This document shows, piece by piece, positions 32,858 to 41,672 of a stretch of 64,000 bases of DNA; position 1 is the first letter of the stretch; each line of letters begins with the position of its first letter. A program made the translations under genes and the position numbers. Source of the DNA: JANMDU01 sp031418715 (lineage in GTDB: Bacteria; Pseudomonadota; Gammaproteobacteria; Burkholderiales; Burkholderiaceae_C); contig JANOJL010000060.1 of assembly GCA_031418715.1 (NCBI GenBank), forward strand, positions 62,001 to 126,000, read 5' to 3'. The notes below the pieces were generated by a model. It was not told the DNA's origin, made no database searches, and saw only the letters and a program-made list of their open reading frames with translations.

Positions 32858-33982
32858 ATGTATAAAAACCTCGCAGCCACGCTTGTGGCCGCCTGCTTTT
32901 TTTCTTCCGTTTTTTCACAAAACGCCCAAGCTCTCAAGGGATCTCCCGAACGAGCTCCCGATAAATCTCTAGAGCCACTCAAAGCAGCTTGGGTATACGT
33001 CGCGCCGCTCACCGATGCGGGCTGGGTGCGCCAGCATGATGAGGGGCGCAAGGCGGTGCAAGCGGCTTTAGGCGACAAGGTGAAGACCAGCTATGTGGAG
33101 AACGTGCCCGAGGGCGCGGATGCTGAGCGCGTGATTCGTGACTTGGCGGCGCAGGGCAACAAAATTATTTTCACGCCGAGCTTCGGTTATATGGAAGCGA
33201 CGATGCGCGTGGCGGCTGAGTTTCCAGAGGTGCGCTTTGAATCGATTACGGGGTATAAAACGGCTGCGAATGTGTCTGCTGCGAATGCGCGCTATTACGA
33301 AGGCCGCTACCTCGCGGGCATCGCGGCTGGGCGCATGACGAAGACGAATATCGCGGGCTATGTGGCGGGGTTTCCGATTCCAGAGGTGGTGCAGGGCATC
33401 AATGCGTTCACATTGGGCATGCGCTCGGTGAACCCTAAAGCGCAGGTGAAAATCGTTTGGCTGAATGCTTGGTTTGATCCCCCACGCGAGCGTGATGCGG
33501 CGATGACGCTGATAAACCAAGAAGCGGATGTGCTCGCTTTTCATACCGGCTCCAATGCCGTGATGATCGCGGCGCAGGAGCGCGGCAAAATGGCAGTGGC
33601 GTATCACTCGGATATGCGCAAGGTCGCGCCGGATGCGCAGATTTTGGCAGTGACGCACCAGTGGGGCGCGTATTACACGCAGCGCACCAAGGCGGCGCTG
33701 GAGGGCAGCTGGAAGAGCGGCAATGTGTGGGGCGGCATCAAGGAGGGCATGATTCGTGTGGACAGTTTTGGCACGAAAGTTCCGCAGACGGTGCAGCTAG
33801 AGATCAATGCGGCGCAACAGGCAATTGGCACTGGCAAATTGAAGCCTTTTGGCGCGGACAAGCAAGATGTCATGGACAACGAAGGCAAGCTCATGATTAC
33901 CAAAAACACAGCTCTGACCGATTCACAAATACTGACTATGAACGCGCTCGTATCGGGCGTAGTCGGAAAGATTGCAAAATAG
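32858..33982 (+). CDS. BMP-family (PnrA/Med-like) substrate-binding protein
   Basis: A 374-residue periplasmic binding protein. A signal peptide of about 26 residues ends at NAQA. The mature protein has family stretches such as VAPLTDAGWVRQHDEGRKAVQAALG, GNKIIFTPSFGYMEATMRVAAEFPEVRFE, NARYYEGRYLAGIAAGRMTKT and IGYVAGFPIPEV-like. BMP proteins bind nucleosides for ABC uptake. No ATP-binding or permease genes follow; instead guanine deaminase is directly downstream. The purine link supports guanosine or other purine nucleoside as ligand. Confidence 0.88.
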   Translation: MYKNLAATLVAACFFSSVFSQNAQALKGSPERAPDKSLEPLKAAWVYVAPLTDAGWVRQHDEGRKAVQAALGDKVKTSYVENVPEGADAERVIRDLAAQGNKIIFTPSFGYMEATMRVAAEFPEVRFESITGYKTAANVSAANARYYEGRYLAGIAAGRMTKTNIAGYVAGFPIPEVVQGINAFTLGMRSVNPKAQVKIVWLNAWFDPPRERDAAMTLINQEADVLAFHTGSNAVMIAAQERGKMAVAYHSDMRKVAPDAQILAVTHQWGAYYTQRTKAALEGSWKSGNVWGGIKEGMIRVDSFGTKVPQTVQLEINAAQQAIGTGKLKPFGADKQDVMDNEGKLMITKNTALTDSQILTMNALVSGVVGKIAK

Positions 33983-33986
33983 CGGG

Positions 33987-35315
33987 GTGAATACCGCTCC
34001 TGCCGCTAAACTCTCTGCTCCCACACGCGCCTACCGCGCCAGCCTCTTGCGCTTTGCTTCCGATGGCGCGGCGGTCTTTGATGAAGATGGTTTGCTGGTG
34101 GTGGATGTGAATGGCAAGGTAGCCGCAAGTGGGGCGTTTGCTTCCCTACGCAGCGCTTATTCGCACCTACCTACGCAGCATTTCCCCGGCCGCATCATCG
34201 CGCCGGGCTTTGTGGATATGCATGTGCATTACCCGCAGATGGACGTGATCGGCTCGCCTGCAGATGGCCTGCTTCCGTGGCTGGCGAATTACACTTTTCC
34301 AGAAGAAAACCGCTTCTCAGCCGTTGAGTATGCTGCGCAGTGCGCTACGTTTTTTATAGCAGAACTGCTGCGCAACGGGGTGACGACCGCGCTGACTTTC
34401 GCTACCTCGCATGTGGCCTCTGTCAAGGCGATGTTTGAAGCTGCAGATACTGCTGGCCTGCGCATCATCACAGGCAAATGCCTGCAAGACCGCAACTGCC
34501 CCGATGGCGTGCGCGACGAAACTGAACAGTCTCTGATTGACACTGAAAACCTGATTCAGCGCTGGCATGGCAAAGGCTCGCGCGGCCAGCTCGGCTATGC
34601 GATCACGCCGCGCTTCGCGCCCACCTGCTCGGATGCGCAAATGCGCGGAATGGGCGAGCTGGCCGCGAAATATCCCGACGTATGGATTCAATCGCATGTG
34701 AGTGAAAACAGCGATGAGATCGCTTGGGTAAAACAGCTCTATCCGCAAGATGCGAGCTATCTCTGCGTGTATGAGCGATTTGGTTTGCTTCGTGAAAAGA
34801 GCGTGTATGCCCACTGCATTCATTTCAACGATGCTGATCGCGCTTTGATGAAGGAGCTCGGTGCGGCAGCAGCCGTTTGCCCCACCAGCAACTTATTTCT
34901 CGGCAGCGGATATTTTGATTTTGCCAAAGCGCAAGAGCAATCCTTGCCCCACGGCTTGGCCAGCGATGTCGGCGGCGGCACATCTTTTTCTCCGTTCAAG
35001 ACCATGCTCGCTGCGCACTACGTCTCTCGCAGCAACGCACAAAGCGGCTGCGTCGCCAAACGCGCCATCACGCTTTCCCCGCACAAGCTCTGGTGGCTGC
35101 ACACCGCTGGCGCAGCGCAAGCGATGGGCTTGGCTGGTGTGGTGGGCAATTTGCAGCCTGGTTACGATGCCGATTTCGTCATCCTCAATCCGCAAGCCAC
35201 GCCGATTCTGGCGCGGCGCACCGCTCGCGCTCAATCGCTGGATGAATTGCTCTTCGCGATGATCGTGCTTGGCGATGAGCGCGTGGTGGAGCAAACGGTG
35301 CTGGCCAGCGGGTAA
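33987..35315 (+). CDS. guaD: Guanine deaminase
   Basis: Zinc amidohydrolase converting guanine to xanthine and ammonia. Zinc ligands: HVH in PGFVDMHVHYPQMD, His in QSHVSEN, His in YAHCIHFND, and Asp in GLASDVGGGTSFSPF. The guanine deaminase motif GLLPWLANYTFPEE is present. I chose GTG at 33987, just after the BMP stop (442 residues); TTG at 33972 is the alternative. It is coupled with the BMP binding protein, suggesting uptake plus breakdown of purines as a nitrogen source. Confidence 0.94.
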   Translation: MNTAPAAKLSAPTRAYRASLLRFASDGAAVFDEDGLLVVDVNGKVAASGAFASLRSAYSHLPTQHFPGRIIAPGFVDMHVHYPQMDVIGSPADGLLPWLANYTFPEENRFSAVEYAAQCATFFIAELLRNGVTTALTFATSHVASVKAMFEAADTAGLRIITGKCLQDRNCPDGVRDETEQSLIDTENLIQRWHGKGSRGQLGYAITPRFAPTCSDAQMRGMGELAAKYPDVWIQSHVSENSDEIAWVKQLYPQDASYLCVYERFGLLREKSVYAHCIHFNDADRALMKELGAAAAVCPTSNLFLGSGYFDFAKAQEQSLPHGLASDVGGGTSFSPFKTMLAAHYVSRSNAQSGCVAKRAITLSPHKLWWLHTAGAAQAMGLAGVVGNLQPGYDADFVILNPQATPILARRTARAQSLDELLFAMIVLGDERVVEQTVLASG

Positions 35316-35324
35316 AATCTGCGC

Positions 35325-36080
35325 ATGTCTCCAGAAGCCCCGCAAGATTTGCCGAATACGCCAAATGTGTCGAATGAGCCAGATTTTGATTTGACGGCGC
35401 ATTTTCTGATAGCCATGCCCGGCATGGAAGACGAGACATTTTCTAAATCAGTGATTTATCTGTGTGAGCACACCGATCGCGGCGCATTAGGCATCGTGAT
35501 CAACAAGCCCACCGAGCTCACCCTACCCAAATTGTTTGCAAAAGTCGATCTGCCGCTGGAACGCATGGATCTGCAAGATACGCTCGTCTTTGGTGGCGGC
35601 CCGCTGCACACGGAGCGCGGCTTTGTTTTGCATGAAAAGCAAGTGGCCATTGCGGTGACTTTTGCTGACATGAAAGACGTGCCGCTCTCCGTGCCAGATA
35701 CCGAGCCTGCACCCGTGCGCGAGCTGAGCATAGAGCAGCAGCTTCTAGAAGCGCTGGCCGACGAGGCAGAAAAAGCGCAGCAAGGCACGTTTTACGCCTC
35801 CTCGCTCACCATTTCCGATGGCATGGAATTGACCACCTCCAAAGACGTGCTCGAAGCGCTGTCCAGCGGCGGCGGGCCGCGAAAAGTGTTCATTTCGCTC
35901 GGCCACGCAGGCTGGGGACGCGGGCAACTTGAATCTGAATTAGCCGAAAACACTTGGCTGCACGTCAAGGCTAGCGCGGAAGTAATCTTCGACACCCCCG
36001 CCGCTGATCGCTACACCAAAGCCTTGGGGCTACTTGGCTTACAAGAATGGATGATCTCTCGCGACGTGGGGCGCGCATGA
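35325..36080 (+). CDS. YqgE/AlgH family protein
   Basis: A 251-residue cytoplasmic YqgE/AlgH protein, with LTAHFLIAMPGMEDETFSKSVIYLCEH, ALGIVINKPTEL, FGGGPLHTERGFVLH and FISLGHAGWGRGQLESELAENTWL. It is longer than the usual ~190 residues because of an insert near residues 120-150 (VREL.. EQQLLEALADEAEKAQQG). Its biochemical function is not known. It precedes ruvX and the pyr genes, with an ATGA overlap to ruvX, a conserved order in proteobacteria. Confidence 0.92.
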   Translation: MSPEAPQDLPNTPNVSNEPDFDLTAHFLIAMPGMEDETFSKSVIYLCEHTDRGALGIVINKPTELTLPKLFAKVDLPLERMDLQDTLVFGGGPLHTERGFVLHEKQVAIAVTFADMKDVPLSVPDTEPAPVRELSIEQQLLEALADEAEKAQQGTFYASSLTISDGMELTTSKDVLEALSSGGGPRKVFISLGHAGWGRGQLESELAENTWLHVKASAEVIFDTPAADRYTKALGLLGLQEWMISRDVGRA

Positions 36081-36505
36081 TCGTGGCTGGCCGCCTCAAG
36101 CGATCCGTTCCCGCGCAGCAGCAATCCTTTTTGGCTTTTGATTTTGGCGAAAAACGCACAGGGGTGGCCTCTGGCACGCGGCTCACCGGCACCGCAACGC
36201 CCATGCAAACCATCCATACCGCCGTGATAGATGCTCGCTTTTCTGCTATCGAAAAGATACTGAAAGAATGGCAACCCGATGCATTGATCGTGGGCATTCC
36301 CACGCATCCCGACGGCGCAGCCCATGAGATGACGCAACGCGCCCAGCGCTTCGCTCGCCAGCTTCATGGCCGCTTCCATTTGCCTGTGCATGAGGTGGAT
36401 GAGCGCTACAGCAGCGTAGAAGCCGCTTCGCGCGGCGCGAAAGATCTAGACAGCGAAGCCGCTGCCATCCTCTTAGAACAATTTTTCAATGAGATCGAAG
36501 AATGA
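36077..36505 (+). CDS. ruvX: Holliday junction resolvase-like RuvX (YqgF)
   Basis: A 142-residue RNase H-fold nuclease of the YqgF family, implicated in 16S rRNA maturation and in Holliday junction resolution. The first catalytic Asp is in FLAFDFGEKRTGVA; EWQPDALIVGIPTHPDG and HEVDERYSSVEA supply the other acidic positions, and SEAAAILLEQFF is near the end. The ATG at 36077 overlaps the yqgE stop; an ATG at 36047 is possible. The ATGA overlap continues into pyrR. Confidence 0.93.
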   Translation: MIVAGRLKRSVPAQQQSFLAFDFGEKRTGVASGTRLTGTATPMQTIHTAVIDARFSAIEKILKEWQPDALIVGIPTHPDGAAHEMTQRAQRFARQLHGRFHLPVHEVDERYSSVEAASRGAKDLDSEAAAILLEQFFNEIEE

Positions 36506-36999
36506 GTGCTCTTTTACTTGATGCGCCGACGCTCTACCAAGAGCTGCTCCAAGGTGTGAAGAATTTGCGTGACGCGGATACACAATTGCTCGGCATTTAC
36601 TCCGGCGGCGCGTGGCTCGCGGAGAGTTTGCAGCGCGATTTGGCCCGGCCCGGCAAAGTGGGGGTGATTTCATCGGCCATGCACCGCGATGATTTTTCCA
36701 AGCGCGGTTTGGCGCACAGCGTGCAAACGCAGATCCCGTTTGATGTGAACGGGCAAGATATTTTGCTGATTGACGATGTGCTCTACACCGGGCGCACGAT
36801 TCGCGCTGTGCTCAACGAGCTGTTTGACTATGGCCGCCCTGCGCGTGTGCGCTTGGCTGTGCTTGTGGATCGGGGTGGGCGGCATTTGCCGGTGCAGGCG
36901 GATTTTGCAGCCGCACGTGTGAGCCTGCCAGCTGCGCAATCGCTCACGCTGGCTCGCAATGACTCAGGTATTTTCAGCTTCAAAGTGGAGAACGCATAA
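36502..36999 (+). CDS. pyrR: Bifunctional PyrR uracil phosphoribosyltransferase/regulator
   Basis: A 165-residue type I phosphoribosyltransferase. The PRPP-binding motif ILLIDDVLYTGRTIRAVL is near residue 90 and LAVLVDRGGRHLPVQADFAA follows, both typical of PyrR. In Gram-positives PyrR is an RNA-binding attenuation protein; in betaproteobacteria its regulatory role is not established, so here it may act mainly in uracil salvage. It lies directly upstream of pyrB with 24 nt between and is part of the yqgE-ruvX-pyrR-pyrB-pyrC' operon. Confidence 0.93.
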   Translation: MSALLLDAPTLYQELLQGVKNLRDADTQLLGIYSGGAWLAESLQRDLARPGKVGVISSAMHRDDFSKRGLAHSVQTQIPFDVNGQDILLIDDVLYTGRTIRAVLNELFDYGRPARVRLAVLVDRGGRHLPVQADFAAARVSLPAAQSLTLARNDSGIFSFKVENA

Positions 37000-37023
37000 A
37001 TGAAGTCCAAGGAGTTTGCATAA

Positions 37024-37986
37024 ATGCTCTACAAGCGCAATCCCCAACTCAACAAGCATGGCGAGCTGATTCACCTGCTTTCCACCGAAGGCTTGCCTAA
37101 GGCTATCCTCACGCAGATCTTGGATACTGCTGCCAGCTTCGTCAGCGTGAGCGACCGCGAGGTAAAAAAAGTGCCCCTGCTGCGCGGCAAAAGTGTGTTC
37201 AATCTCTTTTTCGAAAACTCCACCCGCACGCGCATCACCTTTGAAATTGCAGCCACGCGCCTCTCGGCTGATGTGATCAACCTTGATATCGCCAAATCAT
37301 CGGCCAGCAAAGGCGAATCCTTACTCGACACGATTGCCAATTTGTCGGCAATGGCGGCAGATATTTTTGTGGTGCGTCACGGTGAATCAGGGGCACCCTA
37401 TCTGATCAGCCAGCATGTTGCACCGCATGTGCATGTGATCAATGCAGGCGATGGCCGCCATGCGCATCCCACACAAGGTTTGCTGGATATGTACACGATT
37501 CGCCATTTCAAAGGCGATTTCTCGAATCTCACGGTGGCTATCGTGGGCGATGTGTTGCATTCGCGTGTAGCTCGCTCCGATATTCATGCGCTCACCACAT
37601 TGGGCTGCGCCGAGGTTCGTGTTGTCGGGCCGCGCACCTTGATTCCTAGCGACTTGCGCGAGATGGGCGTGCGCGTCTGTCATTCGCTGGAAGAAGGCAT
37701 CAAAGGGGCAGATGTGATCATCATGCTCCGCCTGCAAAACGAGCGCATGAGCGGTGCGCTATTGCCCTCAAGCCAAGAATTTTTCAAGAGCTTTGGCCTC
37801 ACGCCTGAGAAGCTGCAATTGGCCAAACCTGATGCGATCGTGATGCATCCGGGGCCGATCAATCGTGGTGTGGAGATTGACTCTGCTGTGGTTGATGGCA
37901 AACAAAGCGTGATCTTGCCGCAGGTGACTTTTGGCATCGCGGTGCGCATGGCGGTGATGAGCATTGTGGCGGGGAATGAGGCATGA
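37024..37986 (+). CDS. pyrB: Aspartate carbamoyltransferase catalytic subunit
   Basis: Joins carbamoyl phosphate and aspartate in pyrimidine synthesis. The carbamoyl-phosphate motif FFENSTRTRITFE, KGESLLDT, HPTQGLLDMYTI, RLQNERM and MHPGPINRGVEI are all present in 320 residues. No pyrI regulatory subunit follows; instead an inactive dihydroorotase-like gene (pyrC') overlaps by ATGA, which matches the class A ATCase of pseudomonads and relatives, where the two proteins form a dodecamer. Confidence 0.96.
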   Translation: MLYKRNPQLNKHGELIHLLSTEGLPKAILTQILDTAASFVSVSDREVKKVPLLRGKSVFNLFFENSTRTRITFEIAATRLSADVINLDIAKSSASKGESLLDTIANLSAMAADIFVVRHGESGAPYLISQHVAPHVHVINAGDGRHAHPTQGLLDMYTIRHFKGDFSNLTVAIVGDVLHSRVARSDIHALTTLGCAEVRVVGPRTLIPSDLREMGVRVCHSLEEGIKGADVIIMLRLQNERMSGALLPSSQEFFKSFGLTPEKLQLAKPDAIVMHPGPINRGVEIDSAVVDGKQSVILPQVTFGIAVRMAVMSIVAGNEA

Positions 37987-39290
37987 AGATACTGATCAAA
38001 GGCGGCAGAATCATTGATCCAGCATCCCGATTGGATGCAGTGGGCGATGTGGCGATTGCAGCGGGGCGGATTGTGGGAATTCAGAATATCCCTGCGGATT
38101 TCACGCCCAGCAAGACAGTGGATGCCAGCGGACTGATCGTCGCGCCTGGTTTGGTGGATTTGTGTGCCCGCCTGCGTGAGCCGGGCTATGAGCATGAAGG
38201 CATGCTGGAATCTGAGTTGGCAGCAGCTGTCGCAGGCGGCATCACTTCGTTGGTTTGTCCGCCCGATACCGACCCTGTGCTTGATGAGCCCGGCCTCGTA
38301 GAAATGCTGAAATACCGCGCCGAGAAACTGCATCAATCCCGCATGTTCCCGCTCGGTGCGCTGACCAAAGCTTTGCAAGGTGAATCGCTCACTGAAATGG
38401 CTGAGCTCACGGAGAGTGGTTGCGTGGGTTTTGGCCAAGCAGAAATTCCGCTGGCCAACACGCAAGTGATGCAACGCGCGATGCAATATGCCGCCACGTT
38501 TGGCTACACCGTTTGGCTGCGTCCACAAGAATTGCATTTGGGCAAAGGCGTGGCTGCCAGCGGCGCATTGGCAACAAGGCTGGGTTTATCTGGCGTGCCA
38601 GTCGCAGCTGAGACGATTGCGCTGCACACGATTTTTGAGCTGACCCGCTCCACAGGCGCACGCATTCATCTCTGCCGCATCAGCAGCGCGGCAGGCGTGG
38701 CTTTGCTGCGAGCGGCTAAGGCGGAAGGCTTGAATATCACCGCCGATGTGAGTATCAACTCTTTGCATTTGACCGACAACGATATCGGTTATTTCGACAG
38801 CCGTGCACGCCTGAACCCACCGCTGCGCCAGCAACGCGACCGCGACGCGCTGCAAGCAGGCTTGCTCGACGGCACGATTGATGCGCTGGTGAGCGATCAC
38901 AACCCAGTTGAAGCGGATGCCAAAAATCTGCCCTTCGGCGAAGCTGAAGCAGGCGCTACTGGTTTGGAATTGCTTCTGAGCCTTGCGCTCAAATGGGGGC
39001 AGCAACATTCTTTGAGCATGAGCGACACCCTCTCGCGCATTACGCTTGCTCCCTCTCGCGTGCTGGAAAGCAGCTTGGGCACATTGGCTTCAAGCGTGGG
39101 CCGCTTGAATGTGGGCGGCGCGGCGGATCTTTGCATCTTTGATCCTACGCAAGAATGGAGCGTGAGCAACGAGGCGCTGCGCAGCCAAGGCAAGCACACG
39201 CCGTTTGCCCACGACATGGGAGGCTGCATGATGCCAGGTCGCGTGAAATACACGCTGGTCAATGGACAACTGGCTTTTGAGCGCCACTGA
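37983..39290 (+). CDS. Inactive dihydroorotase homologue PyrC' of class A ATCase
   Basis: A 435-residue dihydroorotase fold. The metal-binding HxH that should follow PGLVDL is replaced: the sequence reads GLVDLCARLREPGYEHEG (Cys61 and Arg63 instead of His). The other family stretches (SDHNPVEADAKNLPFGEAEAGATGLELLLSLAL, GRLNVGGAADLCIFD) remain. It is therefore most likely a catalytically dead subunit needed for aspartate carbamoyltransferase assembly, as in Pseudomonas; a functional PyrC must be elsewhere. The ATGA overlap with pyrB suggests equal synthesis of the two partners. Confidence 0.9.
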   Translation: MKILIKGGRIIDPASRLDAVGDVAIAAGRIVGIQNIPADFTPSKTVDASGLIVAPGLVDLCARLREPGYEHEGMLESELAAAVAGGITSLVCPPDTDPVLDEPGLVEMLKYRAEKLHQSRMFPLGALTKALQGESLTEMAELTESGCVGFGQAEIPLANTQVMQRAMQYAATFGYTVWLRPQELHLGKGVAASGALATRLGLSGVPVAAETIALHTIFELTRSTGARIHLCRISSAAGVALLRAAKAEGLNITADVSINSLHLTDNDIGYFDSRARLNPPLRQQRDRDALQAGLLDGTIDALVSDHNPVEADAKNLPFGEAEAGATGLELLLSLALKWGQQHSLSMSDTLSRITLAPSRVLESSLGTLASSVGRLNVGGAADLCIFDPTQEWSVSNEALRSQGKHTPFAHDMGGCMMPGRVKYTLVNGQLAFERH

Positions 39291-39311
39291 AAACTTGTAG
39301 AAAAAAATACA

Positions 39312-40178
39312 ATGGAAAACACCACCAACCTCACTGAGCAACGCCTCGCCGATGCTTGGGGCATCTTGCAATCGCACTCCCAGCACATTGACAGCTTGAA
39401 GCCCGATGCCAATCGTTTGGCTTTTGCAGATCCCGAATTCTTGCTGCGCCGAGAAATGCGCGGCATGCGTATTCAAATGGAGATGCTCAAGCCTGAGCTC
39501 GGGCAAAGTGAAGCGGGGATTGACAACACCATCGTCGTCTTCGGTGGTGCACGTTTTTGTAGCCCAGAAGAGGCACAAGAAGCACTCACTACTGCGCAAG
39601 CCAGTGGCGATGCCAAAGAGGTCGCCGCTGCCCAGCGCCTCGTGCGCAACGCGCCTTACTACACGCAAGCCCGCGAGTTCGGTAAACTCGTCTCGCAATA
39701 CAGCCAAAACTGCCATGAGAAAGAGAAAATCTTCATTTGCACCGGCGGCGGCCCTGGCGTGATGGAAGCGGCCAATCGCGGCGCTGCGGATGTGGGCGCG
39801 CCTTCGGTGGGCCTGTCAATTGCTTTGCCTCGCGAAGAAAAACCCAACCGCTTTGTGCCGCCCGAACTGAGCTTCAAATTCCATTACTTCGCCATCCGAA
39901 AAATGCATTTCATGATGCGCGCCAAAGCCTTGGTGGCCTTCCCCGGCGGCTTTGGAACGCTCGATGAGCTGTTTGAAGTGCTCTGCCTCGTGCAAACACG
40001 CAAAGCCAAACCCGTGCCGATTTTTCTCTACGGTTCGGCCTATTGGAAAAAAGTGATCAACTTTGAAGCGCTCGCGGATGAAGGCGCGATCTCGCACGAA
40101 GATTTGAAGCTCTTCACGTATGTGGACGATGCGCAAACAGCGTGGGCTGAGATCAAGCGGTTTTACGACTTGCAGTGA
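39312..40178 (+). CDS. LOG-family nucleotide phosphoribohydrolase-like protein
   Basis: A 288-residue Rossmann-fold protein of the LOG/TIGR00730 family. The signature FPGGFGTLDELFEVL is present with FICTGGGPGVMEAANRGAADVG. Proven members cleave nucleoside 5'-monophosphates, releasing the base. The ~90-residue N-terminal extension is common to the longer bacterial subgroup. It lies 22 bp after pyrC' and may end that operon. Confidence 0.9.
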   Translation: MENTTNLTEQRLADAWGILQSHSQHIDSLKPDANRLAFADPEFLLRREMRGMRIQMEMLKPELGQSEAGIDNTIVVFGGARFCSPEEAQEALTTAQASGDAKEVAAAQRLVRNAPYYTQAREFGKLVSQYSQNCHEKEKIFICTGGGPGVMEAANRGAADVGAPSVGLSIALPREEKPNRFVPPELSFKFHYFAIRKMHFMMRAKALVAFPGGFGTLDELFEVLCLVQTRKAKPVPIFLYGSAYWKKVINFEALADEGAISHEDLKLFTYVDDAQTAWAEIKRFYDLQ

Positions 40179-40219
40179 GCCGCTAAGCCGCGATCATTCA
40201 GCTGATGCTCAAGCGTTGA

Positions 40220-40840
40220 TCAACTCAAATCGCCTGTCGCCGTCTTCGCATACGACAGGCCGTGGGGCATCTCACCGACGCCCATGTTGAGCAGCTCCCA
40301 CAGCTCTGAGGCCTCTTCTGGCGTTGCGCACTCAAACCTCACTGGGATGCCCTCTATGCTTTCTGTGTAACTCAGGCCTCGCTGAAGAAACAACTCAACG
40401 AAGCTGTCACTTACTATCGAACTGGCAATCGCTTTAACGGGTAGATTCTCTTCTTGCTTGCTCATGCCCAAGTTCTTGTTGCGCCGATTGCCGCGCACCT
40501 TCAGGATGTCGCCCTGATAGTTGATCTGCCCGAGGCCGTTGAAACCCAATGCGCCCGGCTTCATCGGCCCGCCGCCAAATCGCACACTGAACTGCGGCCA
40601 CATGCCCGACGATGGCGCGCCCAACATGCTTTCTTGTTGTGATTCTGGGCCTGTTTGAGCGGGCTTGAGTGTTTCGTCACGATCTTGCAGCAGCTCTGCC
40701 ACCGTCATGTCTAGCCCATCATGGCGGAAAACGATTTGATCGTCAGTCACGATGTCTTTGACCCGCATGCCCACGATCATGCGTCGTTCATAAGGGCCTA
40801 GAGATTTTCCATTCACGAACAAGCTGTATTTGTAGCCCAC
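40220..40840 (-). CDS. Hypothetical protein with GYF-like N-terminus
   Basis: A 206-residue soluble protein starting with GTG. The first ~50 residues (YSLFVNGKSLGPYERRMIVGMRVKDIVTDDQIVF) resemble GYF_2-type domains, which have the form xYYxxxGxxxGPxxxxxLxxL. The rest (MWPQFSVRFGGGPMKPGALGFNGLG.., SYTESIEGIPVRFECATPEEASELWELL) is not familiar to me. No signal peptide or membrane segment. It is a single gene, convergent with the LOG gene. Function is unknown. Confidence 0.65.
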   Translation of the reverse strand: MGYKYSLFVNGKSLGPYERRMIVGMRVKDIVTDDQIVFRHDGLDMTVAELLQDRDETLKPAQTGPESQQESMLGAPSSGMWPQFSVRFGGGPMKPGALGFNGLGQINYQGDILKVRGNRRNKNLGMSKQEENLPVKAIASSIVSDSFVELFLQRGLSYTESIEGIPVRFECATPEEASELWELLNMGVGEMPHGLSYAKTATGDLS

Positions 40841-40964
40841 AGTTTGATACCTTGTAATATTTTTATTTATAGGGAATTCGTCAGATGATAGCCATTTCTG
40901 ATGTCAGCCATGCTTCTTGCACAATAAATTTTTACGGAACCCTGAGTGGTTTCAGAAGCGGAAA

Positions 40965-40990
40965 TAAAAAAGGCTTCCGAAGAAGCCTTT
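40965..40990 (-). terminator. Terminator after efp
   Basis: On the minus strand AAAGGCTTC-TTCG-GAAGCCTTT, a 9-bp stem with a stable TTCG tetraloop and T-rich tail. It lies about 20 bp after the efp stop. Confidence 0.9.
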
Positions 40991-41012
40991 GTGCATACGA
41001 AAGTTTTAACGA

Positions 41013-41567
41013 TCAAACGCGCTTGCGGTATTCACCAGTGCGCGTATCGATCTCCACCTTGTCGCCTTGCGCCACGAAAATCGGCACGCCAAGATCAAAG
41101 CCGGTGGCGATTTTTGCAGGCTTCAAAACCTTGCCGGAAGTGTCGCCTTTAACAGCAGGCTCGGTCCAGGTGATTTCGCGCTCAACGCTGGTGGGCAACT
41201 CCACCGAGATGGCTTTTCCGTCATAGAACACGACTTCCGCTGTCATGCCTTCTTCGAGGTAGCTAAGCGCATCGCCCATGTTCTCGGATTCGACTTCGTA
41301 TTGGTTGTATTCGCTGTCCATCCAGACGTACATGGGGTCAGCGAAATAGGAGTAGGTGCAATCTTTTTTGTCCAGGATGATCTGCTCAATCTTGTCATCG
41401 GCCTTGAACACGACTTCAGTGCCAAAGTTGGCAATCAGGCTTTTGATTTTCATGCGCACGGTCGCGGAGTTGCGGCCACCACGGCTGTATTCGGTTTTGA
41501 GAATGACCATCGGGTCTTTGCCGTGCATGATCACGTTGCCTGCGCGCATTTCTTGTGCGATTTTCAT
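41013..41567 (-). CDS. efp: Elongation factor P
   Basis: A 184-residue translation factor that relieves ribosome stalling at polyproline. Arg32 in the loop SRGGRNSATVRMK is the rhamnosylation target; lysine-type EF-P has Lys at this place. The three beta-barrel domains follow, ending VFVAQGDKVEIDTRTGEYRKRV. The partner EarP is encoded just upstream on the same strand, as expected for Arg-type EF-P. Likely cotranscribed. Confidence 0.97.
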   Translation of the reverse strand: MKIAQEMRAGNVIMHGKDPMVILKTEYSRGGRNSATVRMKIKSLIANFGTEVVFKADDKIEQIILDKKDCTYSYFADPMYVWMDSEYNQYEVESENMGDALSYLEEGMTAEVVFYDGKAISVELPTSVEREITWTEPAVKGDTSGKVLKPAKIATGFDLGVPIFVAQGDKVEIDTRTGEYRKRV

Positions 41568-41672
41568 GGAGTCTGCTTTCTTTGTAGGGGGCTGCGCTTT
41601 TCAGCACTTCAATCGGGCTGCGAATTCTCGCAAAGCCTATGATTTTAACCTGATTTGCCTTGATTTTGACTG

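Noticed and set aside
36232..36271. Sequence in ruvX resembling the dispersed repeat (CCGTGATAGATGCTC...TGCTATCGAAAAGATACT)
   Set aside because: The encoded AVIDARFSAIEKILKEW fits the normal RuvX sequence at this place, so the similarity is probably coincidental.
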